From assembly GCA_039654915.1 (NCBI GenBank), contig CM077594.1, forward strand, positions 46,949,001 to 47,013,000: DNA of 64,000 nt. Direction: 5' to 3'. A program made the position numbers and the translations under genes. This stretch comes from Aquilaria yunnanensis. Lineage: Eukaryota > Streptophyta > Magnoliopsida > Malvales > Thymelaeaceae. Numbering within the stretch: position 1 is the first letter of the stretch; the number at the start of each line of letters is the position of its first letter. Below are positions 45,408 to 56,560 of this stretch, in pieces. The notes under the pieces are model-generated. The model saw only the letters and a list, made by a program, of their open reading frames with translations. It was not told where the DNA came from and ran no database searches.

Positions 45408-46827
45408 TATTGGGTTTCGGGAGCCAAACAGCGCAGCAAAATTTAACCGAAACCCTCCTGGATCCAAGTGAAACGGGGTAAATCAGGTGTTGAAAAATTT
45501 GTCATACCTAATTTTTGGTTGAGATCTCTCACTCAACTGTAGAGTCGAATCACAAAACATGAACAGTTGACGTGTTCAGGCTCTCTATGGTATCCACACG
45601 AGCCTCTCGAGATCACCACACTTCCACCACGTCCAGACAGATGCGTTTCTTTTGCGCTCCCAGTGCTAGCTTGCGTCCCCCAAGGAATTGCAAGAGAAGA
45701 GTGCAACTGTCCTTTTGGGAGGCTAGGGCAAGGAGACCTGTGAATTTCTCACTAAAAGTTGTTTTTATGGTGAGACTCAACTTCCAGGCCTAATGGGTTT
45801 CAAAGCCCTAATCCAATTAGGCTTTAATTTGGGGCTTAATAATGGCTCAACTCTTGGGCCCATTATTAATATGAAATTAAAGTGAAACCATAACCCAAAT
45901 AATTAGCCCATGCACTCTAATGATCTAAATAGCTTTATGTGTGCGACCCAATAGGCTCTTGCCACGTTGGCAATGATCATAAATCACATTTATGATCATA
46001 ACCAATGAGCGGTGTCTAGCAACACATCATTGCTACCCAGGTAACAAGATTGTCAGTGATTCGACTAAACCTTTATAATCATCACCGATATATGCCATTG
46101 TCCCTTTGTCCAAGATATCAAGATGAAGCACGAGACATGGAATGTATTACTCTCATATAGCCCAATCTTTGGTTTCTTGATTACCGAGTAGACTAACTTA
46201 AGCTGATGACATTGATATCGTATATCAACTCATCCGAGCATGGCCGTGCATTTTCTAAGTCTCACTCTATCAAGGGGCCCGAAGATATCACTCCCGTTAC
46301 ATAGGAGGGACAAATCCCATCTTGATCATACAAATCCCTCCGCATGATATGTGACATACCCAATGACCTCCTTCAAGTTCACTCAGTTACGAGCAACAAA
46401 GGAAAGTATCAAAGTATGTGACTCACATGTAGGGAACCTTGATGATCTTAGGTCGAAGGACTACATATACCATGATCACTATGAGAATCACTTATGACAC
46501 TCATATAACGATCCATGAAGTGTTCTCGTGGTGGGTCGGTCCAGTACACAAGTTCTCCAACTTGTACCCATATGTAGACTACATATCTCATATTAGTCTC
46601 CACATATGCTAGTCGTTATGTATTATTGCAACCCGCTCCACAATAATACTAGACCAGGGACGTTTAAGAATATCATTATTCTAGGGTTACAATTATGTTT
46701 ATTACGTTACACAGAAACAAAACAACAAACATAATTGCTGGATTAATGCCTTAATAAAATATCAAGACTCAATGTGCAAAAAAAATACAATCATCTCATG
46801 ATTGGCTTTTTGGGCACAACACTAACA
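45408..46827 (-). repeat. 5' LTR of copia B
   Basis: 1420 bp from TGTTAGTG (46827) to CCCAATA (45408, terminal CA changed to TA). The right flank AGATG (46828-46832) is the target duplication. It is a close inverted match of the solo LTR 43959-45374. Confidence 0.94.
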
Positions 46828-48525
46828 AGATGAACCTACTAAGGGAGGTGATTCTTCCTGTGAGCCTTTGTATATCTTTGATGGTGGTACGTGTTCGGAA
46901 ACCTAGTAGGGCTTCGACCATTTCGGGGTTGGCGTCTATCCCCCTTTCTGATACCATAAACCCAAGTAATTTCCCTGCACTTACTCTGAACTCGCACTTC
47001 TCTGAGTTAAGGCGAATGCCGAACTCCCGAAGTCATTGAAAGGTGTCATTTAAGTCATCGATATGATTACTAGGCATTCTGCTCTTAACTATCATATCAT
47101 CGACATATCCTTCCATGTTCCTCCCAATCTGAGAGTCGAACACTTTATCCATCAACCTCTGATAGGTGGCCCCTGCATTTTTAAGCCTGAAGGGCATTCT
47201 GACGTAGCAGTAGGTACCCACCTCGGTGACGAAGGCGGTTTTCTCTTTATCTTCAGGGTTCATCCAAATTTGGTGATACCCACTAAAGGCATCGAGGAAA
47301 CTGAAAAGACTGTATCCGGCGGTCGAGTCCACCAATTGGTCTATGGCTAGCAAAGGGTATGATTATTTTGGACAAGCATCGTTCAGGTTTCAAAAATCGA
47401 TGCACATTCAAAGTTTTTCACTCCCTTCTTTTGTGGCGATGACCACGTTGCTAAGCCATTCGGGGTATTTAACTTCTCTTATTACCCCTGCCTCCATCAG
47501 ACGCCTAACCTCGGCTTTAACGAAGGAATTCTTATGAGATGATAGCTTCCATTTTTTCTGCCGAATCAGTTTGGCGTTCGGGCAGACTTTGAGGCTATGG
47601 TGGATTATGCTGGGGTCAACCCCAGTCATGTCTTTCCGAGAGTAAGTGAATAAATCTTTGTTCATTAACAAGAAAGATACAAGCCTGTCTTTGTCACCCT
47701 TGGCCAATTTTTTCCCTACTCGGGTGTTCCGGCCGGGGACCAACTCTACATTTTCTGTCTTGACCTTTTCCAGCTCTTCTGCTTCCTCTTTTGTCGTCAC
47801 TTCGGCTGTTGTGATAGCCTTTTTCGTAGTCGAAGTCTGTATTTGGACCTTGGCCGGGCTTTGTCTAGCCCTTGTGAAGACCTTCCTAACTTTGGCTTGG
47901 TCGATGAAGATCTCTGCATCCCCTTCTTTGGTTGCGAAGGTGACCATCAAGTACTTCACATATGGGCGGATGTGGAGATTTCCTTGAGTTTGCCTCCCGA
48001 GGATAGCATTGTATGACGAGGGTACATCGATGATGATGAATCTCATCATTATAGAGGCAAATAGTTCTTCCCGATTTTGAGGTGAGGTCCCCTTCAACAT
48101 TAGAGGTAAATCGATGCATTCGACAACTGGGAGCTCAGATGCCCAACCCCAAAGGTGGGGGAATTGACTGTGTTGAGGTCACCCCTTAAGATGGCTAGTT
48201 TAGGCAGCAGATGCAAAAAGATGACATCGGCATTGGAGCCATCATCCAGGAGTACTCTTTTGACGTCCCAACTTCCTATCCTTGCCGTGACGAGGAGTGG
48301 GTCATCGTGGGGGAACTTCACTGTGGACCCGTTTTTACAAACAAGCCTGTTCGGTGAGTTCCCGTACTACATTACGGGGATCTCCCTTATTTCCCTTTTC
48401 CTTTCGGCTGAGGGTATCCGTGTGGTGATGGTTTGGATGACCCCGGCCGATGGTGGTGGATTCTTTCGAGGACTTCGGTCCCGACATCTATCGGAATCAT
48501 AGTCCTCCTCGTCCCCTCTTCCCTA
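46828..48525 (-). pseudogene. Gypsy A pol, 5' part: protease and RT
   Basis: Minus-strand pieces in several frames. Protease: 48321-48100 (DDGSNADVIF) and 48100-47408 (flap and linker, then RT start PEWLSNVVIATKEG). RT: 47353-47033 with FSGYHQI, the PF(R/G)LKNAGATYQR block and YVDDMIVKS, then finger/connection sequence to 46828 where copia B begins. Frames change near 48100 and 47400, and stops occur, so no full RT can be made. The RT continues at 4231. Confidence 0.9.
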
Positions 48526-50099
48526 TTCCTCCTTTCTTCCCTTCGGAGAAGGCATCCGGAGGTACCGATGAAGCTGGCCTTGTTTTATTAGGGACTCAAT
48601 GTACTTCCTTAACTAGAAGCAGTCTTCAATGTCGTGGCCATGGTCTCGGTGGTATTGGCAGAATTTCTTCATATTTTTCTTATTTTCCGAGGTCATGGCC
48701 TTCGGCCTTGGGACTGTAGTCCCTTGTCTTTCCAAGGCCGTAAGAATGCTGGCTCTTGTGGCATTCAAAGGGGTGAACATCATTGGCTTTTTCCCTCTTT
48801 GCTTTTGGGGCCTTCCTCCAGCCTCATTCTGGTGTCGGGGCTGGAGACTCAATCCTTAGGATCAAGGTTTTCCAGCTTTGGTTCCCCCATCCTGAGTTAT
48901 TCAGCCGTCATGTGTTGCTCGGCCCTTCGGTAGAACTCTCCCAAGGTGTCTGGAGGGTCCTTAGAGAATTCGTAGAAGAGCTGGGAATCCTGCCAAATTC
49001 CCTTTGTCATGGCGAGGATACGAATTTCGGGCCGAAAGTCTAGCACATTCAGTGCTTCTAGATTGAACCTTTCGACATAGTCGCGAATAGTTTCACCACT
49101 CCGCTGCGCTATATCGAACATTTGTACAGGCATCTTGGCTGTTGGCCTGCTGCTAATGAACTGCTATGTGAAAGCAGTAGACAGCTCCTGGAAACTTAAC
49201 AAGGTTCCATGGGCCAACGAATTGTACCACGCCCTCGCCGGACTGGAGAAGGTCACCTCAAAGCATTTGCAGAGGGTGGCGTCGTCGGCGCCATGGAGCA
49301 TCATGCTCCATTTGTACTTTCTGAAGTGCGCTTGAGGATCGCTATGCCCATCGTAGGTTTCTAAGCACGACACCCTGAAGTCACTAGGCATGGGTGCCTC
49401 CACTACTTCCCGCACGAAGGGTGATTCTTCTCCAGTATATGTGTCAGACAAGCTCGACTAGACTGGTTTTCGCGAGATCGGCCTCTCAACCTTTTCTAGT
49501 CTTCCGAAGATCTTTTCCATAAGGGCAGCCGTGTTAGCTTCCCCTTGCTGCCGGGCGGCCACTTGTAACGGTGAACTTCTTCTCCTTCATGGAGAGTAAC
49601 TTCGACAACGAAAAGATGGAGACCTTCGGTACGGGGATGGACTCCGCCGAGAGGAAGCCCTAGCTTCCTTTTGAGCTTGTTCCCTAGTAGGTCGTGCCCT
49701 TAGGGGCACAATCTCCACCGAAGATGCATCGGGCGAGTCCTCACTCCCGGAGCTTTGGTAGGTGGATCTCGAGCTCCTCTCTCGGGCTACTACCGAAGGG
49801 GATATCCTTCGGCTCGGTGGAGGCTGGGGCCACCTCTGCTCCAGTTGTAACGTCATTTCGGCGACGATGGAGTGCTGGAAGTGTCGTAGGAAGTTCATCG
49901 TCACTGTAAGAGGGCAATCGCCTTCCGGCATAGAAGTCTCTACGATGGGCTGCTGGGTCACCGGCTGAGCCTCTGGCGTGGAAGTAGACTTCGAGAGCCC
50001 CTTGTCCTTTGAGCACCAAGTCTCTACGGTGGTGACTTGGGATATGGTTCCTACAGACGGCGCCAAATGATGTCCTTCCGCATCATCATTGTGTAACAT
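48526..50099 (-). pseudogene. gag of gypsy A
   Basis: Starts at ATG 50099, 32 bases inside the LTR as in C and E, reading NDDAEGHHLAPSVGT through the primer site. Pieces: 50099-49587 (Arg/Ser-rich N-terminal part), 49451-49164 (capsid-like start, TYDGHSDPQAHF), 49133-48897 (SGETIRDYVERFN) and 48852-48613 (FCQYHRDHGHDIEDCF). Stops and shifts separate them. It is the most diverged gag of the family here. Confidence 0.87.
50047..50067 (-). other. Primer-binding site of gypsy A
   Basis: Minus strand TTTGGCGCCGTCTGTAGGAA next to the LTR end ATCA; one base differs from E. Confidence 0.82.
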
Positions 50100-50870
50100 G
50101 ATGAGCCTGGAGCAAAGACTACCGGTGAGAGAACGCATGGGTGAGGAAACTGCTGCAGAAGGAGGACTGCAAAAATTCGAGAAAACAGGGCTTAGAGGTC
50201 CTCAGAATGTTTTTTCGGGGAGGAGCCTCCGACGCCCAAGTTAGCATTTGGGAATGGAGGGCAAGTAGAAAGTAGAGAGATTTCCCTTTGGAGTTCCGCC
50301 CCGCTTTACCTGGGATGCTTACCGAATATTTATAGGGAGGTGAACAGTAGAGGTTCATTTGACATGGCTGGCCCATATCATGACATGTGTTCGGTTAGAT
50401 GCGATCCGTACCTTCAGGAGAAGGGGAACATATAACCGGCCACAGGCCGCCTGGCCAGGAGCCGAGGCTGCGCGAGGGCGGCGTGTCTGGGTGAGGCGTG
50501 TCGGGGATGTGTCAGAGACTCCATAATTGTCCCTACCGTACTCCCGAGGTCCCTTTGGTAGAAGAGAGCTCTTCGGAGTAGGAGAACTATCTCCTGAGAT
50601 CACTTCAGTAATCCAGGAATATCCTCGCCGAGGGTGATCTCGTTCGGGGACGTCCCTTTGCTGAAGATGGTTCGATCGTCTTACCGAGGGTGATGAGGGA
50701 CCGATTTTCTCGAGGTTAGAACTGTCATCTCCAAGGATGATGAAGTATTACCGAGGTCAGATGTAAGAGGGGCCGGACACCATCCTTTCCAAAGTCGGTG
50801 CTTTCCTTTCTGAAGACTGTGCCTTACCCGAGCCTGCGGGTTCGAAGGGTGATAGGCAATCCGGCTATCA
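50068..50870 (-). repeat. 5' LTR of gypsy A
   Basis: 803 bp, minus-strand TGATAGCC (50870) to GGACATCA (50068). It shares ends and several blocks (for example CGTACTCCCGAGGTCCCT) with the LTRs of C and E but is clearly diverged. The right flank CCTAG should be the target duplication; its partner is outside the window. Confidence 0.88.
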
Positions 50871-52693
50871 CCTAGTAACCTCCTAATCTAGGATTATCCC
50901 TATAGATGATGCATGTGCACACCTACTATGCCACATCATCATAGTCAAGGGTTGGCTCTTTTACCATCTATAATGACTCATGTCTAGAACCAGTTAACAA
51001 AACACCTGCCCACATCACATGTGTTATCCTTTGGAAAAGGATAAGTGCTAGGTGCTTGTGCTCTAGGACTAGAGCTTATATATCCGCGTAAGGCTTCCCA
51101 AATTTCACCCATGTAGGATATGTGGATATTGTTGTTCATCTTGGGTACCTCCTAAACATTGACTGTATGAACCCGTCCAATTGTTTCCCTCGTGCTTTCC
51201 AATCCAAGACTGTTCTAAGGGAGAAACATTTCAGTTGGATTCATTACTAACTATAACATAGAACCTTACTTATACCATAAGTAAGTTCATAACTTGTACC
51301 TGTAATCAAACTGGGCAAACAACCTTCTACTGATTACTTGGCCCCTCAGTTAGTGCAGTAGCTACACATAAATAATAAGAGTGAGCATTCTATAGAATAC
51401 CTAGTAAGGTATTTGTGTACACCTGCAAATAACCACCATAGTACTTTATGTATAATATATATACATCATTGTGACATTGGATGCATTCATTATTAAAGTA
51501 TTCTAGCAATGATCATCCCAGGTTAAAGGTCCCGGTAGGCTACCTCCCTCCTAGATGGTGAGCTCCCTATCGCTAGGCCTCAAATGTATGATCAGCACAT
51601 TCAAAGGTCACATTGGAGCACCTTGCCTCTAATTTCCTCTATTAGTCTCATTTCTAGGAGAACCCTAGGTCTCTATCCTTGTTAAGAGGACCAACCTAGC
51701 CCCTATCCTCCTTAGAAATCGTGGCTTAGAGCCAATGTGGTATTGGACTTGCTAGTATTCCATTAACATTCAAATTACTTTTCCCTTTTGTTTGCAAGAG
51801 TAAGTACATCATCCATTTTCCAATTTGTGTCGGATAAGGTACAATGGATGCTTAGGATTTCCTAAACCATTTAGGGCATCCTTTGCTCCATGAGTTCCCC
51901 TAGGGATCCTTTAAGTCACCAAAGGATTTTAGGCCATTTAACACTCCTTTATATGTAAAATTGCTCCATAGTGTCAATGTATTCCACAACAATTTCTAAC
52001 CATGAGCTACCTCACATATACTTATTCTTCTAGTACTCATTTCTTGAACAATGTAGCTATTTGTATCGATATACAAAATTTTTAGCTAACATTAGCCAAG
52101 AATAGCATGAGATGACTTACTTTAACCCTTAGCATGGAACTATTACAAGTATGCATCTCATACACGTACACCTCCTAGAATGTGTCTCAGTTTTGTACTC
52201 ATCTTTGCAGTTTTTGTAGTGCCTTATTTATCAAAACTATATCATTCATTCTTTATTTCAAAATACATATTTCCAGACCTTAAACTAGTTTAAATAGGAA
52301 CCTTAAGCCTATTGGAAGAACATGGATTTATGTAGTACTTAAAAGGTACTCATGCACATGAATTAGTTACTAGGTTGCTTCGGTATCAAGTTCTTTATTA
52401 TGAAATCAATTTAGGCCACACTAGACCATTAATTCCTATCCGAAGTAATGAAAGAACTAGCACTAAACCAACACTTCCAGCCCTATAAATTCCAGAAGAA
52501 CTAGAACATTTGAACACACACAAACACACATGTGCTCAATAACACTCTCGGTATTGTGCCCTTTGTCCCACCATTTAATTTCCGGGTTTTGCTCAATCAT
52601 ACTTCTAGTAAACAAGCTTGGAAATGTATAGTTTAACAGTTCCAAGCCACTAACTAAATCAATCAAAAATAGTAGCTAAAGAGATGAATGAAC
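50871..52693 (-). repeat. Part of a chromovirus-like LTR, host of gypsy A and perhaps of F
   Basis: No gene is visible. AT-rich sequence with the hairpin motif of chromovirus-type LTRs on the minus strand at 51380-51409 (CTTACTAGGTATTC...GAATGCTCAC), the same scheme as in D, F and G. It ends at about 52693, where a new LTR end (TGTCGGCG) starts. I infer it is LTR sequence of another gypsy element. Confidence 0.5.
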
Positions 52694-55600
52694 TGTCGGC
52701 GCCTAACTCACCCCCACCGAAAACCCTTTTGAGAGGCTTATACGAACTGATTAGTTTTAATTACTTAGTTACTTTCATATGGTGATTTGGACTCTAAGTC
52801 CCAAGATTCTTATCCCCAATATGTTACTCACTTAGGTGGGAATTTTAAGCTTTTGAAGTTTTAGTAGAGTTTACTTAGTCTTACTAAACTGGTGGGATTT
52901 TAATCAGTTGAACTTAGTTAGGGATTTAAGTTTTCTTGTGAAAGTGAGCCTTACTATCTTTAGGGATTCATTAGGGCCTACCTAAAGCTAACCATATTTT
53001 CACACACAATTATACATACATGCATACACCATAGATTACTACCAAGCATGCTTTTGCTTCCACATACCATGTTTAGCGCCATACAGCTTATCTAAGCCCA
53101 AAACATACATACAGGCACAGATTGTGTTTATTCTTAGCCTAGTCCTCTTGACTCCCCTATATACATTTATATACATGCCAAAATTTCAAGATGGACTACA
53201 TGGCTCAAAACATGAAAAACTTGATGTTTCAAAAATTTTCATGCATCATACACTTATTCTATTTAAACAGTTTATAGACTCACTGAGACTTTCACTTCTA
53301 CTTTAACTTGGCACTTGGGCCACTGATTTATGAAAACCCTTCTATTTCTATTCCATACCAAGATTGAGCCAAAAACATCAACACACACTACAGCCATCAG
53401 GGCCTGCAAACAAAACACAGAACGTAATCATCAGTTCAGATTAGTGAACTTTTTACACTTTCTTTTTCATAAGACATAATTTATAGAGCATTCTTCTCTA
53501 TACATAGACCTCCTCTAGAGCTTCTTGAGCTCCTTAGTCATCTACTTCTTTACCTGAAATGGGCAAAAGAGGGAATGAGTACTTAGGTACCCAATGAAAA
53601 ATTGAAACAACACCCAATGCCTTATTCACTGTTTAAAACACTCATCTACTGAAAACCTCCAAGCTTCTTTAGTAACCTACATCCAAAGACATACAATACA
53701 CCAAAAACAACAAGTACAACATAATACATAACATCTATGAGTAATGAATGAGTTACCATGCGCATGGACTTAGAGAAGCACACAAATACACGTACCACAA
53801 ACACTAGGTTTACATAACACAACAAGAATGATCTCTTGGCAGTTTGTTCTTGTGATTACTTTGATTAAGTTCATTCATAATATAGCTCTAGGTACTTCTC
53901 AAACTTGCCCCATCTTGAAAAAAAAACCCAATGCTTACCGAAAGCAAACTAGCTAGCTTACCATAGTGCTTTATGTACACATAGCCCTTTAATATAGCCT
54001 CTAAGGTCGTTTGGCTTAAGCCATCACCTAGTTCAAATTTTCCCCTTCAAAATATAAAAGAAGAAGGATGATATGGGTCAAAAGCTATGGTCAAAGAGGT
54101 AGCAAGGAAGCTTGATCATCCTTTCAAAACCATAAGCATCAACATAGGTAACACCATGTGCTAGGCATACTTGATGTTGTCTCAAATTCACCTTCTATTC
54201 ATCCTTCTCCACTTTTTTTCTTTACAAAAATTCAAGGACAATTAGGTAGGGGTATGGGTAGGTAGATGATGGTGAGAAATCAAGAATAAATCAATAAGAA
54301 AGTAGTTCATGAATGGCACAAAAAATGGCATGCTAGTTTAGCTTTGGTTTTGGCTAACTTATGTTTTCTTTGATTTCTTGCTTGTGTTTCAACCACTAAC
54401 TATTTTTGGCTTGTGTTTACTATAGTTGAGAAAGATAGAAAAATACGAAATATCTAAGAAATAGCTAGGTAGCTACAAGGAAGTTGTCTTAAGAAGACCT
54501 GTAAGTTCGCGGTGGCTAAATGGCTTATTCAAGCCATTTTGATTTTCTTTGTTTAGTTTAGTCTTCTTTTTAGTTTTTTTTCTTCTTTTCCTTTTTTGTG
54601 GTCATTTGAAGGGCTTAGTACCAAGTCTTATGTAGTAAATTTGGCTAGATGTTGCTTGGAAATAGCTTAGGAAGCTGCCTTCAATGACCTAGTTGCATTT
54701 GGTGGATGAATAGATTTAGTTTCCAAGTCTTGGTTAGTTTGGTCCCCTATTTATTTTCCTTTGGCTTTGGTCTCTGGTAGGCTACTAGATTGAACTAATA
54801 AGGCCATGTAGCTACCATTAAATAGCTAAGAAGCTACTTTAAATAGCCATTGAAGACTATGAATCCAAAGTTGGCCAATTGGTGTAACCGCCATGACCTT
54901 TGACTTAAGTTTTTGGTCCAATATTCCTCCAAGTTGCTCAAGTATTTTTAGACTTTGCTTTGTCCTATTTAGATTTTTAAGTGGAACATATTAAGCTCCC
55001 ACTTTGCCCAATTATTTTTCCAATTAAGCTGTCAAACATTTCCTTGAACACAAGTGCACTTTAGAGTGTACTCAAGAGCACTTTAGCATCCATAGGGTGC
55101 CTCCATCTTTCTTTAGTGTTTTTCACCTATCATTGGCCCAAAATGTAGCCCTCTTTACCATTTAAATGATAGGTATCATTCCCATACAATGCCTTTCAAG
55201 GCATTAGGCTTTAGAGCTACCATAAGCACATAATTGCACATAATGGTGCACTCTAGAGTGTTCTAGTGCACTCTAGTGTGACTTGGTCATTTTTCATGAA
55301 TTTGCCACATTTTGCATGTGTATAGGTGCCCACATTGGTATTACCACCTTAGGCATTCTACATACACAATCTCTTTTAGTGCTTTTAGCTTTAGAGCCCC
55401 TGAGCCCACATAAGAGCACATTTGGATGTGCTCGAGGGCCTCATTTTGTGCCACAGTTTAAGTCACTTATTTTCTCAGTTTCTTAACAAAGTTTGCCCAT
55501 AATCTTGGGTTTCACTTTTAAAATGCACTTAGTAGTTAAGCTTGGCCTTGTTTGGCTCATCATTTTACCACCTTTCATTACATTCCATCTGAAGTTGGGA

Positions 55601-55755
55601 CATAGTGCCTTTAGGGCACTCTCATGGGGTACTTACACTATGAACTCCTTACTTTCATACTTGTGACTTGCATTACTCATATATTGATGTAATGTACTTT
55701 ATGTGTATATTTTATTACAGCCCAAGGCCTATACAAATCATAGGCCTTAGGCTCT
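52694..55755 (-). repeat. 3' LTR of element F, boundaries approximate
   Basis: About 3.06 kb of non-coding AT-rich sequence between TGTCGGCGCC (52694, minus-strand end GGCGCCGACA) and the polypurine tract. It has the hairpin motif at 53571-53596 (GAGTACTTAGGTACCC) at the depth expected from D and G. The start is unclear because no clean TG follows the purine tract; a palindrome (AAGGCCTAT...ATAGGCCTT, 55724-55750) lies there. Confidence 0.55.
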
Positions 55756-55763
55756 TCCCCCCT

Positions 55764-55785
55764 TAAAGAATTTGGTCCTCCAAAT
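55764..55785 (-). other. Polypurine tract of element F
   Basis: Minus strand TTTAAGGGGGGAAGAG after AATTTGGAGGACCAAATT, the usual sequence before the 3' LTR of chromoviruses; D has the related AATTTGGAGGACCAAATT at 30885-30902. Confidence 0.75.
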
Positions 55786-55804
55786 TCTCTAGTAATGCAG
55801 GATA

Positions 55805-56555
55805 TTACCTTGGGTATCTTTTGAACAATTTAGTTTCTATTTCCTGTGTAGTTTCTTGTTTAGAATCATGAGAATGGTGGACCTTCACCCTGTTTATCCA
55901 CTTACTCCTTAACTTTCTCACCTCATTGGCTAGAACTCTCACAGGTTCTTCCTCACATGAGAGGTTGGGAGTTATTGAGATATCAGAAGTTGGTATAACT
56001 TGTTGTGGGTCAGATAGGTATTTCTTTAGCATACTGACATGAAGAGTATCATGTATATAACCTAATTCTGGAGGTAACTCTAGCTTATATGCCACCCTAC
56101 CAATTTTAGCTACTATTGGAAATGGTCCAATATAGTTAGGGGCTAGCTTTCCCTTCCTTCAAAATTTCATAACTCCTTTCAAAGGAGAGATTTTAATCCA
56201 CACATAGTAACCCTTGGAACTCTAAGTCTCTTCTTCTTCTCTAATTGGCATAGGGGCTCTCTAGCATTAGCAGCCTTCATCTTTTCTTGCATCATTTTAA
56301 TTTCTCAGTAGTGTCTTGGATCAGTTTTGGTCTTATTTCAATCATATCTTTAGGATCTTGCCAACGGCTCCTCTCATATCAAGCTTCATATGGTGTCATG
56401 TTTATCACTGAGTGATAACTATTATTACATGAGAATTCTAACAGGGCTAGGAGTTGATCACATTCTTCTTTAAAATATAGCACATAGCACCTTAACAAAT
56501 CTTCCAGAATCTATATGGTTCTTTAAATTTGTCCATTAGTTTGGGAGCAGTAAGC
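55805..56555 (-). pseudogene. Element F: integrase C-terminal part and chromodomain-like end
   Basis: The minus strand 56555-56100 reads, with stops, the end of the integrase core (SQTNGQ, then ILEDLLR, LEFSCNNSYHS, MTPYEA). From 56095 to 55805 an open piece of 96 residues follows with LPPELGYIHDTLHVSMLKKY, a standard block after the integrase core, and then KWINRVKVHHSHDS...KLFKRYP, which resembles a chromodomain. The chromodomain directs insertion in chromoviruses. Stops make the integrase non-functional. Confidence 0.8.
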
Positions 56556-56560
56556 TGAAC

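Larger units (their letters stand above)
4232..46827 (-). mobile_element. Copia element B inserted in the RT of gypsy A
   Basis: Full-length Ty1/copia element on the minus strand with LTRs at 45408-46827 (5') and 4232-5632 (3'), flanked by perfect target duplications AGATG (4227-4231 and 46828-46832). Own length is about 8.3 kb after removing gypsy C and the solo LTR. Domain order on the minus strand is gag with a zinc knuckle, protease, GAG-pre-integrase, integrase, RT, RNase H, the copia order. The gag and RT resemble the Tnt1/Tork group; I give that lineage with low confidence. The two LTRs differ by small gaps (for example near 5140) and substitutions, so B is not recent. Confidence 0.95.
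1..50870 (-). mobile_element. Gypsy element A, Tat-lineage type, outermost host of the nest
   Basis: Minus-strand Ty3/gypsy element whose own sequence is visible at 867-4231 and 46828-50870; the rest is later insertions. Order along the minus strand: 5' LTR (50870-50068), primer site, gag, protease, RT, [copia B], RNase H, integrase start, then the plus-strand antisense gene remnant. The 3' LTR is beyond the left edge. It belongs to the same family as C and E (same LTR ends TGAT...ATCA, same PBS, same antisense gene) but is much more decayed, with many stops and frameshifts, so it is the oldest of the three. Its right target flank is CCTAG (50871-50875). Confidence 0.85.

Noticed and set aside
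43959..46827. A product of self-integration of copia B (inverted LTRs)
   Set aside because: The plus-strand LTR has its own perfect AATTT target duplication, which fits a separate insertion reduced to a solo LTR.
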